Shown piece by piece: positions 26,641 to 35,244 of a stretch of DNA of 64,000 nucleotides. The notes under the pieces are model-generated. The model had not been told where the DNA came from. It saw nothing but the letters and a program-made list of their open reading frames with translations, and did no database searches. Where the stretch lies: NCBI GenBank assembly GCA_947474005.1, contig CANJHI010000001.1, positions 1-64,000 on the forward strand, in the 5' to 3' direction. Positions within the stretch are counted from its first letter, which is position 1. The number at the start of each line of letters is the position of its first letter. Source of the DNA: Alphaproteobacteria bacterium. GTDB taxonomy: Bacteria > Pseudomonadota > Alphaproteobacteria > Reyranellales > Reyranellaceae. The translations under genes and the position numbers were made by a program.

Positions 26641-27135
26641 CTACGGCGGGCTGACGGCCTTCCAGTCGGCGGCGACGAAGCCCCGGGCGTCGAGCCGCGT
26701 TGCCTTGGCGATCGCGGGCTCCGTGCCGCGGCAGATCCAGTTGTAGGCCAGCATGCGCTCCGTCCCGGTGACGACCCGCGGGATGACCTGCGCGTTGACG
26801 TTGCCGCGGCAGAACTCGTTCATCGCGGCGCTGGGCGTCTGGTCGATGTCGGCTTTCAGGCACGACGGGCTCTGGGCGTTCTGGCAGACCAGGACACTGC
26901 CTGTCATGCAGCGCCAGGAGATGCCGTAGAGCGCGCGCGGGTACTGCGGATTGACGAACGGCGCCACCATCCAGTCCGGGACGGCGGTGCCGGTAAACCG
27001 CTGATCGGGTGCGTCGATCGTGCCGACGGCGCGGCAATAGGCCTGGGGGTCGGTGAAGGACGCGGGCTGGGCGAAGGCGCCCATTCCGCCGCCGAGGATC
27101 GCCAGACAGACGACAATCATGAAGGCACTGCGCAT
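26641..27135 (-). CDS. Secreted Cys-rich protein, unknown function
   Basis: 164 residues with a signal peptide (MRSAFMIVVCLAILGGGMGAFAQ). The mature part has five Cys (AYCRAVG, WRCMTG, LVCQNAQSPSC, EFCRGN, NWICRG), probably forming disulfides in the periplasm, and the ending LDARGFVAADWKAV. I do not recognise the family, although small exported proteins of this look are common in alphaproteobacteria. It is convergent with nadQ and divergent from nadA, so its promoter shares the region that holds the NadQ-like sites. Confidence 0.7.
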   Translation of the reverse strand: MRSAFMIVVCLAILGGGMGAFAQPASFTDPQAYCRAVGTIDAPDQRFTGTAVPDWMVAPFVNPQYPRALYGISWRCMTGSVLVCQNAQSPSCLKADIDQTPSAAMNEFCRGNVNAQVIPRVVTGTERMLAYNWICRGTEPAIAKATRLDARGFVAADWKAVSPP

Positions 27136-27190
27136 GCCGTCCTTTCTAGGCGACGGCCGCCCGCTTGTCGAAACCGGGAAAACGGCGGGC

Positions 27191-27219
27191 TTGACGCGCT
27201 TTATGCTCGTTCATAGCAT
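27191..27219 (+). promoter_or_regulatory. Putative nadA promoter
   Basis: TTGACG (27191-27196), 17-base spacer, TAGCAT (27214-27219). The first NadQ-like palindrome occupies the spacer and -10 element, as expected of repression by promoter occlusion. The start would be about 30 bases before nadA. Confidence 0.5.
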
Positions 27220-27221
27220 AA
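27201..27221. promoter_or_regulatory. NadQ-like operator 1
   Basis: TTATGCT-N7-AGCATAA inverted repeat overlapping the putative nadA promoter. The same TGCT/AGCA half-site pattern occurs in the second site 9 bases downstream, and nadQ lies 0.6 kb upstream. Assignment to NadQ is inference. Confidence 0.6.
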
Positions 27222-27229
27222 GACTATAA

Positions 27230-27246
27230 ATGCTCATAATGAGCAT
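27230..27246. promoter_or_regulatory. NadQ-like operator 2
   Basis: ATGCTCAT-A-ATGAGCAT, a perfect 8-base inverted repeat with one central base, just before nadA. It shares ATGCTC with operator 1 (atgctcgttcatagcat), which suggests two sites for one dimeric repressor. Confidence 0.65.
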
Positions 27247-27258
27247 AACAGGTGCCTC

Positions 27259-28233
27259 ATGAATATCTCCCCGCAAGTAGCCCAGCTCTACGACAAGGTG
27301 AAGTCGGTGATCCTGCCGGCCGAATGGTCCGAGTTCGCGCCCGACGTCGACGCCATCCTGGCGCTGAAGCGCGAGAAGAACGCCGTCATCCTGGCGCACA
27401 ACTACCAGACGCCGGAGATCTTCCACGGCGTCGCCGACATCGTGGGCGACAGCCTCGCCCTGGCGCGCGAGGCGATGAAGACCGACGCCGATATCATCGT
27501 GCTGGCCGGCGTTCATTTCATGGCCGAGACCGCCAAGCTCCTCAATCCCTCGCGCACCGTGCTCATTCCCGACCTGCGGGCCGGCTGCTCGCTGGCCGAA
27601 TCGATCACCGCCCAGGACGTGCGCCTGCTGCGCCAGCGCTGGCCCGGTGTGCCCATCGTCACCTACGTCAACACCTCGGCGGCGGTGAAGGCCGAGAGCG
27701 ACATCTGCTGCACCTCGGGCAATGCGAAGAAGATCGTCGAGAGCCTGGGCGTGCCCAAGGTCATCATGCTGCCCGACGAATACCTGGCGCAGAACATCGC
27801 CCGCGAAACCGATGTCGAGATCATCACCTGGGCCGGCCACTGCGAGGTCCACGAGCGCTTCTCCGCCGCGGACGTCCGCCAGGTACGCGCCGGCCATCCC
27901 GGCGTGGTCGTGCTGGCCCATCCCGAATGCCCGCCCGAGGTGGTGGCCGAGGCCGATTTCTCGGGCTCGACCGCGGCGATGGCCGACTATGTCGAACGCG
28001 AGCGGCCGGGCCGCGTCGTGCTGATGACCGAATGCTCGATGAGCGACAACATCGCGGCATTGCACCCCGAGATCGAGTTCGTGCGGCCGTGCAACCTCTG
28101 CCCGCACATGAAGCGCATCACCCTGCCCAGGATCCGCCGCGCGCTCGAAACCATGAGCCACGAGGTGACGATCGATCCCGCCATCGCCGCCCCGGCCCGC
28201 CGCGCCGTCGAGCGCATGCTGGCCGTCCGCTGA
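27259..28233 (+). CDS. nadA: Quinolinate synthase
   Basis: 324 residues. NadA condenses iminoaspartate with dihydroxyacetone phosphate to quinolinate, the first committed precursor of NAD, using a [4Fe-4S] cluster. The three Cys ligands are in [19 protein letters not shown] and [12 protein letters not shown]. Other blocks: [32 protein letters not shown] and [16 protein letters not shown]. Cytosolic. nadC follows after 10 bases; nadB, usually alongside, is absent here. Two operator-like palindromes precede it. Confidence 0.96.
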   Translation: MNISPQVAQLYDKVKSVILPAEWSEFAPDVDAILALKREKNAVILAHNYQTPEIFHGVADIVGDSLALAREAMKTDADIIVLAGVHFMAETAKLLNPSRTVLIPDLRAGCSLAESITAQDVRLLRQRWPGVPIVTYVNTSAAVKAESDICCTSGNAKKIVESLGVPKVIMLPDEYLAQNIARETDVEIITWAGHCEVHERFSAADVRQVRAGHPGVVVLAHPECPPEVVAEADFSGSTAAMADYVERERPGRVVLMTECSMSDNIAALHPEIEFVRPCNLCPHMKRITLPRIRRALETMSHEVTIDPAIAAPARRAVERMLAVR

Positions 28234-28243
28234 GGAGAGCACC

Positions 28244-29149
28244 ATGACCTCCATCGTAAACCTCGCCCCATTGCCCCTCCTGATGATCGAGGCGACGGTG
28301 CACGCCGCCTTGCTGGAAGATCTCGGCCGCGCCGGCGATCTCACCACCGATTCAATCGTGCCGGCCGGCGCGTGGGCCGAGACGGCGCTGGTGGCGCGCC
28401 AGCCGGGCGTCGTGGCCGGCCTCGACGCGGCGGCACTCGCTTTTCGCCTGATCGATCCCGCCATCGAGATCGCGATCGAGCGGCCCGACGGCACGCGGTT
28501 GGCGCCGGGCGACCGCATCGCCACCATATCGGGGCCCGCGCGCGGCATGCTGACGGCCGAGCGCGTGGCGCTCAATTTCCTCGGCCATCTCAGTGGCGTC
28601 GCCACCGCGACGGCCACGCTGGTGGCGGCGGTGCAGGGCCACAAGGCGCGCATCTGTTGTACGCGCAAGACCATGCCCGGCCTGCGCAGCCTTCAGAAAT
28701 ACGCGGTGCGTGCCGGCGGCGGCGTCAATCACCGCTTTGGCCTCGACGATGCCGTGCTGATCAAGGACAACCACGTTGCCGCGGCCGGTGGCGTGGCGCC
28801 GGCGATTCGCGCCGCGCGCGCGGGCGTGGGCCATTTGGTCAAGATCGAGGTCGAGGTCGATTCGCTTGATCAGCTCGACGAGGCGCTGGGCGAGCGTGTC
28901 GACGCCGTGCTGCTCGACAACATGGGCCCCGAGATGCTGGCCGAGGCGGTGCGCCGCATCGACGGCCGTGCCATCGCCGAGGCCTCGGGCCGCATCACGC
29001 CGGCCACCGCCGGCGCCATTGCCGCCAGCGGTGTCGACCTGATCTCGGCGGGCTGGCTGACGCACAGCGCCCAGGTCCTCGACATCGGTCTCGACTGGCA
29101 GCGCCTCAGGCGAGACCGTAGCCGCGAAGTCCGTCCCGCGGCGGCGTGA
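28244..29149 (+). CDS. nadC: Nicotinate-nucleotide pyrophosphorylase (carboxylating)
   Basis: 301 residues. NadC converts quinolinate and PRPP to nicotinate mononucleotide, CO2 and pyrophosphate. Typical blocks: ALLEDLGRAGDLTTDSIVP, ALNFLGHLSGVATATA, ICCTRKTMPGLRSLQKYAV, GGVNHRFGLDDAVLIKDNH and the beta-barrel ending VEVDSLDQLDEAL...LLDNMGPEML. Operon with nadA; ribosome site GAGGAGAGCACC. Slightly longer than usual at the C terminus. Confidence 0.96.
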   Translation: MTSIVNLAPLPLLMIEATVHAALLEDLGRAGDLTTDSIVPAGAWAETALVARQPGVVAGLDAAALAFRLIDPAIEIAIERPDGTRLAPGDRIATISGPARGMLTAERVALNFLGHLSGVATATATLVAAVQGHKARICCTRKTMPGLRSLQKYAVRAGGGVNHRFGLDDAVLIKDNHVAAAGGVAPAIRAARAGVGHLVKIEVEVDSLDQLDEALGERVDAVLLDNMGPEMLAEAVRRIDGRAIAEASGRITPATAGAIAASGVDLISAGWLTHSAQVLDIGLDWQRLRRDRSREVRPAAA

Positions 29150-29175
29150 GTGTCGCTGCCGATCAGGTCAACTGA

Positions 29176-30138
29176 TCAAGTCGGCGCGGGGATGTTCGCG
29201 TCCTTGATCACCTTGCGCCAGCGCACGGTCTCGTCGGCCAGGCGCTTGGCATAGGCCTCGGGCGTGCCGCCGGTCGGGATGAAGCCCAGCGACATCAGCC
29301 GCTCGCGCACGGCCTCGACCTTGAGCGCTGTATTCACCGCCGCGTTGAGCTGCTGGATGATCTCCGGCGGCGTGCCGGCCGTCGTCGCCACGCCGAAATA
29401 GACCGCGGCCTCGAGCTCCGGAACGCCGAGCTCGCTGGCGATCGGCACGGTCGGAATGTTGGCGACGCGGGCCTTGGCGCCGCACAGCAGGCCGCGCATC
29501 GTGCCGGCGCGGATCTGCGCATCGACCGGGGTCGTGACGTCGACGAAAGCCACAACGTGGCCGGCGACGGCGTCGCGCAGCGCTTCGGCCGCGGCCTTGT
29601 AGGGGATGTGCTGCAGCTTGCCGCCGGTGCGCGTGGCGATCAGCTCGCCCCACAGGTGCGGCAGGCCGCCGGTGCTGGACGTCGAGTAATGCGTCGGACC
29701 GGGCTGCGCCTTCACCCACTCGATGAACTCGGCGAAGGTCTTGGCGGGGTTGCTGGCGTTGACGGCGAGCACGCAGGGGATGTCGGCAAGCTGCGCGATC
29801 GGCGCGAGATCCTTCTGCGGGTCGATCGCCATCGGCACGTCGAACGCCGGCTGCAGCGCCGCCGTCGTCGTCAGCACCATCAGGCTGGTGCCGTCGGGCT
29901 TGCTCTTGGCGATGTTGACCATGCCCACCATCGTGCCGCCGCCCGGCCGGTTCTCGACCACGATGGTCCTGCCGGTGTCCTGCGACATGCGCTCGGCCAG
30001 CACGCGGCCCGCCGTGTCGGTCGAGCCGCCCGGCCCGTAGGGCACGACGAGGCGGATCGGCGCGCCCTGCGCCCAGGCAAACGATGGCAGCGACAGGGCA
30101 GCGAGGCTTCCGGTGACGAGGGTACGGCGCGCGATCAT
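29176..30138 (-). CDS. Bug-family (TctC-like) periplasmic solute-binding protein
   Basis: 320 residues. Tripartite tricarboxylate transporter receptor family. Signal peptide MIARRTLVTGSLAALSLPSFAWAQ (RR, possibly Tat), then the diagnostic PIRLVVPYGPGGSTDTAGRVLAERM and GRTIVVENRPGGGTMVGM, which line the carboxylate pocket. TctA and TctB membrane partners are not nearby, as is usual for expanded Bug sets. The track's 30258 start is an upstream run-on; ATG at 30138 follows AAGGACACGTC. Ligand unknown, probably a carboxylic acid. Confidence 0.9.
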   Translation of the reverse strand: MIARRTLVTGSLAALSLPSFAWAQGAPIRLVVPYGPGGSTDTAGRVLAERMSQDTGRTIVVENRPGGGTMVGMVNIAKSKPDGTSLMVLTTTAALQPAFDVPMAIDPQKDLAPIAQLADIPCVLAVNASNPAKTFAEFIEWVKAQPGPTHYSTSSTGGLPHLWGELIATRTGGKLQHIPYKAAAEALRDAVAGHVVAFVDVTTPVDAQIRAGTMRGLLCGAKARVANIPTVPIASELGVPELEAAVYFGVATTAGTPPEIIQQLNAAVNTALKVEAVRERLMSLGFIPTGGTPEAYAKRLADETVRWRKVIKDANIPAPT

Positions 30139-30270
30139 GACGTGTCCTTCCTGAAGGCGTTTCTTGGAATTGGCTTGTTGGGACTGGTTAGTCAGCCCCA
30201 ATAATGGCGGCAAGAGGACGGCGTGCGCGTCGTATCGCCAGCCGAACTGTCGGCGCAAGCCGCCGGCGCC

Positions 30271-33200
30271 CTAGCGGAACGGATTGGGGATGTTGAAGGA
30301 CGGCAAGGAGATGCTGGGCAGCATCGACGGCACCTTCTCGACCTCCTTCAGGAGGTTGGTCATGCCGGGCGGATCGCTCGCCCCGCCGCGGGTGGCGGAG
30401 AAGGAGGGGCCGGCCAGGGGGCCGCGCACGGTCATGATCAGGTAGGGCAGCGACGGTTCCTCGGCGAGGAAGAAGTCGATCGTCGTGTCGGTCGTCGCGT
30501 TCTCGAGATGGGTGCGCGTGTGGATGCTGGCGGTGGCGCCGCTGCCCTGGAGCCGCAGGTTCCTGTCGCTCAACACACCCTGGGCGATCTCGATCTCGCC
30601 CTGTATCGGATCGTCATGGTTCACGAAGCGGTTCAGCACCAGCGAGACCGCGTTCAGGATATTGCCGACGCCGACGCCGCCACGCTCGCCGAACAGGCTG
30701 GCGATATTGCCCAGGGTGAAGTCGATGGCGCCGCCGGTGACGCCGGTCGCCGCGGCGCCGATCATCTGCAGGAAGTGGTTGGCGCTGGGATAGAGATGCC
30801 CGCCCAGCCGCGCGCCGCCCGCCAGCGAGGATTTGAGCTGCAACGCCGTCTTGCCCGACCCTTTGAGGACGATGTCGTTGGCATTCAGCACGCCGTCGAG
30901 CGCGACCTTGATCAGGCTGCCGACTTCGTTGCTGCCGGAGCTCGCGCGCATCATCTCGCCGATCCGCAGCCCCTCGGCGCTGCCCTTCAGGTGGAACGAG
31001 AGCGCGGGCTCGGTCGCATCGACGACGCCCGACAGGTTGAGCGTGCCGCCATAGAGGCCGCCCCTGAGGTGCGTGATCGTGAGCGTGCCGTCCTTCAGAT
31101 CGGCCGCGATCTCTGCGTTGCCGAGACGTGCCGGCCCGCCTAAAGCGGCCGTCACCAGCTTAAACGTGCCGTCGAAGCCGCGGAGCGAGGCCGTGTCGAT
31201 CTCGTCCGCTGCGCCAGCCCGGCCGCGTTCGTAACGCCGTGGTGTCGCGCCGCCGCGGAAGAACTTGTCGAACTCGAAGGTCTCCGCCTTCACGTCCGCC
31301 GTGATCTGGGGCCGGCCGGCGAGGTGGTCGGCGGAGATCGCCACCGTCATCGGCTGGCCGTCGGCCGTGACGCTGCCCGTGTAGGACATCGACGTGATCT
31401 TGCCGTCGGTGACGCCGAGCAGGGCCAGCACGCCGCTCGCCTGCACGGTCGAGCCCAGGGCGCTCACGGCGCCGCGGCGGATGGCGAGGCTTTCCCACGT
31501 GCCTGCGACGTCGCCGGCGGCGGACACGCGGCCGAACCCCGTCGGCGGCGCACCCGCCAGTTTCAGCACGCGATCGATGTCGGGCGTCTCGAAGCTGAAG
31601 ACGACATTGGCGCGCGGCAGCGGCGTCCAGTAGTCGGCCACCGCGCCGCGCACGTCGAGCCGAGCGCCGGCCAGGCTCGCCACCTTGAGGCCGTTGAGCT
31701 TCAGCGTGCCGGCCTGTCGCGCGACATCGAGATCGACGCCCGACACCACCTCGCCGCGATAGTCGATCCGGGCGACCTTGAGCTTGAGGCCGAGCGACGG
31801 GCCGAGCAGGGCCAGGATGGGCACGACGGCGCCGGCCGGCGAGGTCGACGCGGCCGCCTGCCCGGGCGGCGGCACGAAGGCATCGAGGTCGACGGTGCCC
31901 AGCTCGAGCTGCAACTCGACCGACAGCGGGATGGTGAAGGCGACGGTGATGCCGGCCCGGCCCCGGAGCGTGTCGAGCTCGAAGCTCGTGCCGTCGACCT
32001 GCACATCGCCGTCGCGCGATCCCATCCGGCCGCGCATGCTGACGCGCGTGAGCTTGTCTGCCGGGATCGCCGAGGTGTCGACCTGCAGCCACGCCAGCGT
32101 CTCGCGCAGCTTCGGCCCCTCCAGGCTGAAATCGCCCGACACGCGCGGCCGCGCCGAACTGTCCGACAGGATCGACGCCGCGCGCACCACGAAGTCGCCC
32201 GGCAGCTCGACGCCGAATTTCGGCACGGCGATGGCGCCGTTGCGGGCTTCGATCTCGACCGCGATGTTGCGCACGGATTGGCGGTTGTAGATCAGCTCGC
32301 CAACGTCGAGTACGAGTTTGGCGTTGAGCCCGATCAGCCAGCTCGGCTCGCGCGCCGTGGCCGGGGTTACCGTTGGCAGGGACGGGGGAGGCGGCGGGGC
32401 CGCCTGCTGCGCGGCCTCCTGCTTCTTGGCCTCGACCTCGGGCGGCAGCACGATCTCTTTGAGCCAGCGGTCGAGATCGAGCCGCGCGGCGCTGACGCGC
32501 GCCTCGATCGTGGGCACCGGTCCGGCCTTTGCCGCGAGCGACCCGGTGACCGTGTCGCCGCCCAGCACGAGGGTAAAGTCCTTTGCGCTCACGTCGGTCC
32601 GCGACAGCGCGACCGGTCCCTCGAAACTGAACTTGCCGGCCAGCAGCGGCGGCACATGGGGCTTCGGCTGGCCCGCGATTCTGGCCAGTGTCTTGACGAA
32701 CAGCACCAGGTTGTCCGCCGACGCCGACACCGTGCCCGACAGCCGCGCGTCGGGCCCGAGCGCGCTCACGCTGCCCTTGTAGGCGAGCCGGCCGCCGGCT
32801 GTGTCCAGCGCGATGTCCACCTCATGGCCCGCCGTCGCCTTGGCCCCGAGCGCGACCGCGAACTTCAGCGGCGTGTCGTCGACCGAACCGCTGCCGGTCA
32901 GGGCCACCGGGCCCGTCATCGACGTGGCCGAAGCGGCGAAATCCAGCCTGTCGGCGCTCACAGACAGGCCCGTCCTGGCATCGCTGAAGGAGAGCGTGCC
33001 GCCGTCGATGCGGACGTCGTGCACCGGCAGCGGCGCGCTGCCATTGGGCGAGGGCGCGAAGGCCCAGTTGGGCTGGCCCGTGGCGTCGATCTCGAGGTTG
33101 ATGCGCGGGGCCACCAGCGTCACCTCGGTCGCCTCGATGCCGCCGGTGAGGAGCGCGCCCAGCGACAGCCGCACCGCGACCGACTTCGCCTCGGCCATGT

Positions 33201-33453
33201 TGGGATTCTGGGCGCCGGCCGCGTTGGCGAACTTGACGCCCTCGAGCCTCACGACCGGCAACGGCAGCAGCGACAGCCGGATCGGCCCCTCGATGGCGAG
33301 GTCGCGGCCGGTGGCCTGCTTCACCTCGGCAATGATCCGCGGCTTGTAGCTGTTGAGGTCGATCAGGGAAGGCAGCACCAGCAACGCCACGACCAGCACG
33401 CCGATGACGGCGCCGGCGCGGATCAGGAGCTTCTGGTGCGGAAAAGGCGTCAC
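30271..33453 (-). CDS. AsmA-family protein, large membrane-anchored
   Basis: About 1060 residues. An inner-membrane anchor near the N terminus (LLIRAGAVIGVLVVALLVLPSLIDL) leads to the AsmA opening NSYKPRIIAEVKQATGRDLAIEGPIRLSLLPLPVVRLEGVKFANA, then a long repetitive beta-rich periplasmic part, ending in an AsmA C-terminal region (GGAIDFTLGNIASLFGERGG...ILNAVSLVLNRFV...PYLIMTVRGPLAGP). AsmA-like proteins are now seen as bridge-like carriers of phospholipid between inner and outer membranes. Start: the track uses TTG at 33501; GTG at 33453, 7 bases after GAGG, leaves a short cytosolic lead before the anchor and is preferred. A Pro-rich insert (APPPPPSLP) sits mid-chain. Confidence 0.88.
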   Translation of the reverse strand: MTPFPHQKLLIRAGAVIGVLVVALLVLPSLIDLNSYKPRIIAEVKQATGRDLAIEGPIRLSLLPLPVVRLEGVKFANAAGAQNPNMAEAKSVAVRLSLGALLTGGIEATEVTLVAPRINLEIDATGQPNWAFAPSPNGSAPLPVHDVRIDGGTLSFSDARTGLSVSADRLDFAASATSMTGPVALTGSGSVDDTPLKFAVALGAKATAGHEVDIALDTAGGRLAYKGSVSALGPDARLSGTVSASADNLVLFVKTLARIAGQPKPHVPPLLAGKFSFEGPVALSRTDVSAKDFTLVLGGDTVTGSLAAKAGPVPTIEARVSAARLDLDRWLKEIVLPPEVEAKKQEAAQQAAPPPPPSLPTVTPATAREPSWLIGLNAKLVLDVGELIYNRQSVRNIAVEIEARNGAIAVPKFGVELPGDFVVRAASILSDSSARPRVSGDFSLEGPKLRETLAWLQVDTSAIPADKLTRVSMRGRMGSRDGDVQVDGTSFELDTLRGRAGITVAFTIPLSVELQLELGTVDLDAFVPPPGQAAASTSPAGAVVPILALLGPSLGLKLKVARIDYRGEVVSGVDLDVARQAGTLKLNGLKVASLAGARLDVRGAVADYWTPLPRANVVFSFETPDIDRVLKLAGAPPTGFGRVSAAGDVAGTWESLAIRRGAVSALGSTVQASGVLALLGVTDGKITSMSYTGSVTADGQPMTVAISADHLAGRPQITADVKAETFEFDKFFRGGATPRRYERGRAGAADEIDTASLRGFDGTFKLVTAALGGPARLGNAEIAADLKDGTLTITHLRGGLYGGTLNLSGVVDATEPALSFHLKGSAEGLRIGEMMRASSGSNEVGSLIKVALDGVLNANDIVLKGSGKTALQLKSSLAGGARLGGHLYPSANHFLQMIGAAATGVTGGAIDFTLGNIASLFGERGGVGVGNILNAVSLVLNRFVNHDDPIQGEIEIAQGVLSDRNLRLQGSGATASIHTRTHLENATTDTTIDFFLAEEPSLPYLIMTVRGPLAGPSFSATRGGASDPPGMTNLLKEVEKVPSMLPSISLPSFNIPNPFR

Positions 33454-33562
33454 GGTCGGCCTCGTCGCTGGAGACGGCAATACTAGAGTCTTTCCCGCCA
33501 AATCAGAATCGCTTCTTCTCCTATCCCGTCTGACCAGGGCTATCGCATATGGCCTTTCTCTG

Positions 33563-33658
33563 CCCCCGCGAAGCGGGGGAAGTGCCCCCGTAGGGGGCGA
33601 AGGGGGTCATCGCCCGCGTACGAGCGCCCCCTCCGCCACAGGCGCTGTAAACAGCGCC
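33563..33658. repeat. Cluster of G/C hairpins in the AsmA-ridA gap
   Basis: The gap 33454-33762 holds no gene. It contains CCCCCGC-gaa-GCGGGGG (33563-33579), GCCCCC-gta-GGGGGC (33584-33598) and GGCGCTGT-aa-ACAGCGCC (33641-33658), all perfect. The first resembles the common alphaproteobacterial intergenic phrase 'ccccgcgaagcgggg'. Probably a dispersed extragenic repeat with possible bidirectional terminator action; no T-runs are seen. Confidence 0.5.
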
Positions 33659-33762
33659 GATTCGGGCACCTCTCCCGAGACGGGGGAGGAGAAGCGGAAA
33701 GCCACGTGCGATTGCCCTGCCCGAGACAGGAGGAGAGCGATTCCGAATCAGTCGGAAAGACT

Positions 33763-34140
33763 CTACGCCGGCAGCGCCGCCGTGATCAGGATCTCGATCA
33801 GGTCGCCCTCGGGCATGACGGACTGCACGAACGAGCGCACCGGCCCCTCGCCGTCGGGCATCCACGACGCCCATACGCGATCGAAGGCGGGCTTCTGGTC
33901 GTGGTCGGTCACCACCACGTCGGCGCGCAGGATGCGCGTGCGGTCGATGCCGGCCCTCGCCAGGTGCGCGTCGAGCAGCGCCAGGGTCGCCGCGGTCTGG
34001 CCGGGCAGGTCGAGCGACTTGTCGGGCGAGGTCGCCACCGCATTGAGCAGCCCGCCGCCGCCCGGGAAGCGGTAGATCGACACCGCCGACTTGGAAGGCA
34101 GGGCCTTGTTGGGAACGCGGCTGATATCGGGGTGGGGCAA
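33763..34140 (-). CDS. RidA (YjgF/UK114) family protein
   Basis: 125 residues. RidA-type fold: LNAVATSPDKSLDLPGQTAATLALLDAHLARAGIDRTRILRADVVVTD and the trimer-core ending GPVRSFVQSVMPEGDLIEILITAALPA. RidA proteins deaminate reactive enamines and imines; this one has SFVQ in place of the canonical Arg-containing R-x-C-V block, so it may belong to a Rid subgroup without classic deaminase activity. Start is TTG at 34140, 7 bases after GGAG; no ATG is available upstream. Confidence 0.82.
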   Translation of the reverse strand: MPHPDISRVPNKALPSKSAVSIYRFPGGGGLLNAVATSPDKSLDLPGQTAATLALLDAHLARAGIDRTRILRADVVVTDHDQKPAFDRVWASWMPDGEGPVRSFVQSVMPEGDLIEILITAALPA

Positions 34141-34151
34141 GCGATTACTCC

Positions 34152-34208
34152 AAGGTTGTCATTCACAGCGAAAAGGTTGTCATCCTGAGCGAAGCGAAGG
34201 ATCCTTCG
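34152..34208. repeat. Short direct repeats and palindrome, dispersed-repeat remnant
   Basis: 'aaggttgtcat' occurs twice (34152-34162 and 34173-34183), then 'cctgagcgaagcgaagg' leads into the perfect 14-base palindrome CGAAGGATCCTTCG (34195-34208). The phrase is typical of repeated intergenic elements in alphaproteobacteria. A related phrase (ccccgagcgaagccgagggg) occurs at 36964-36983. Confidence 0.45.
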
Positions 34209-34281
34209 TTCCAGCGCAAAGGTAACCTCGCGCGGGCAGGCAACGGTACCCGTCCGCGGGAGAGACAAGGAGACTATTTCC

Positions 34282-34683
34282 ATGACCACGATACCCGACG
34301 TCTACATGGATTTGTTGCTGGAGAAGAAAGCCTTCGCCCACCTGGCGACGGTGATGCCCGATGGCTCGCCGCAGAACACGCCGGTGTGGTTCGACTTCGT
34401 TGACGGCAAGGTGCGCGTGAACTCGGCGCTCGGGCGCACCAAGGTGCGCAACATGAAGCAGGGCGCGAAGGTGGCGCTCTCGATCATGGACCCGGACAAT
34501 CCCGACCGATACGTCCAGCTACGCGGCACCGTGACGGGCGTGCGGCAGGACGATGTCGCCGCCCGACACATCGACCAGCTCGCGTTCAAATATCTGGGCC
34601 TAGACAAGAACCCCTATGCGAAGGCGGAAGATGTGCGGGTGATGTTTGAGATTTCCGTGTTCTCAGTGCAGGGAATGAGTTGA
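34282..34683 (+). CDS. PPOX-class (pyridoxamine-phosphate-oxidase-like) flavin/F420-binding protein
   Basis: 133 residues, split-barrel fold. The family signature is AHLATVMPDGSPQNTPVWFDFVDGKVRVNSALGRTKVRNMKQGAKVALSI, with the nucleotide-binding 'T-V-P-G' region and a Lys/Arg-rich phosphate site. PPOX-class proteins bind FMN, F420 or heme and are reductases of unknown substrate. Good start with AGGAGACTATTTCC. It stands alone between the repeat and the probable gene remnant. Confidence 0.82.
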   Translation: MTTIPDVYMDLLLEKKAFAHLATVMPDGSPQNTPVWFDFVDGKVRVNSALGRTKVRNMKQGAKVALSIMDPDNPDRYVQLRGTVTGVRQDDVAARHIDQLAFKYLGLDKNPYAKAEDVRVMFEISVFSVQGMS

Positions 34684-34750
34684 TCGGGCGTTCTTTCGCC
34701 ACGGATTCCTGAAATAGCAAAGCTAGGTTGCCGCGGGGAGGGAGGCGTTA

Positions 34751-35203
34751 ATGACGGTAGCCGACAATTTGCTCACGTTACAGGCGGAGGAAGATCGCAT
34801 TAGGTCAATCAGTCTCGCCCATATTCGCCAGCATGAGGACTTGGGCCTTCACGCCGACGCGATTGAGGCTGCAATGTCGGTGATCGAGCACTTCACAGCA
34901 GGATGGCTTACGGCCGACTTGGACGAACTAACTATCCAGCATCTTGGTATCCGCTTGTTCAACGCCGCCGCTTCGGCTTGGCGGTTGTTGCTATGCGGCT
35001 ACTACCAGAACTCGACGGCGCAATTGCGCGACCTATTGGAAACGGCATTCTTGTTGGACTATTTGGGTACTGCGCCCGGGCTCGTGGCGACTTGGCGTGA
35101 TGCACGCAGTGCAGCTGATCGCGACCAATTTCGACCGGTCAAGATCCGAGAATCACTCGACACTCGCGACGGGTTCAAAGAACGGAAGCGTGCGGATCAC
35201 TAA
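34751..35203 (+). pseudogene. Truncated hypothetical gene, probable remnant
   Basis: A 150-codon frame with normal start (GAGGGAGGCGTTA-ATG) but a distinctly lower-GC base composition than its neighbours. The protein is helical (EEDRIRSISLAHIRQHEDLG, AAASAWRLLLCGYYQNSTAQLRDLLETAFLLDYL) and ends abruptly at GFKERKRADH. Proteins of this general look are longer, continuing past the 'KERKRA' block, so the frame appears cut short; 40 bases later the adenine deaminase gene starts. Foreign origin followed by decay is the simplest reading. It could still be an intact short gene. Function unknown. Confidence 0.45.
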
Positions 35204-35244
35204 CCGCATTGCCATCATCTCATCGCGTTCCTACATGATGCGAC

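Noticed and set aside
31324-33486. Plus-strand ORF of 720 codons over the AsmA gene
   Set aside because: Shadow frame, arginine- and glycine-rich and without signal or domain, while the minus strand reads a clean AsmA protein.
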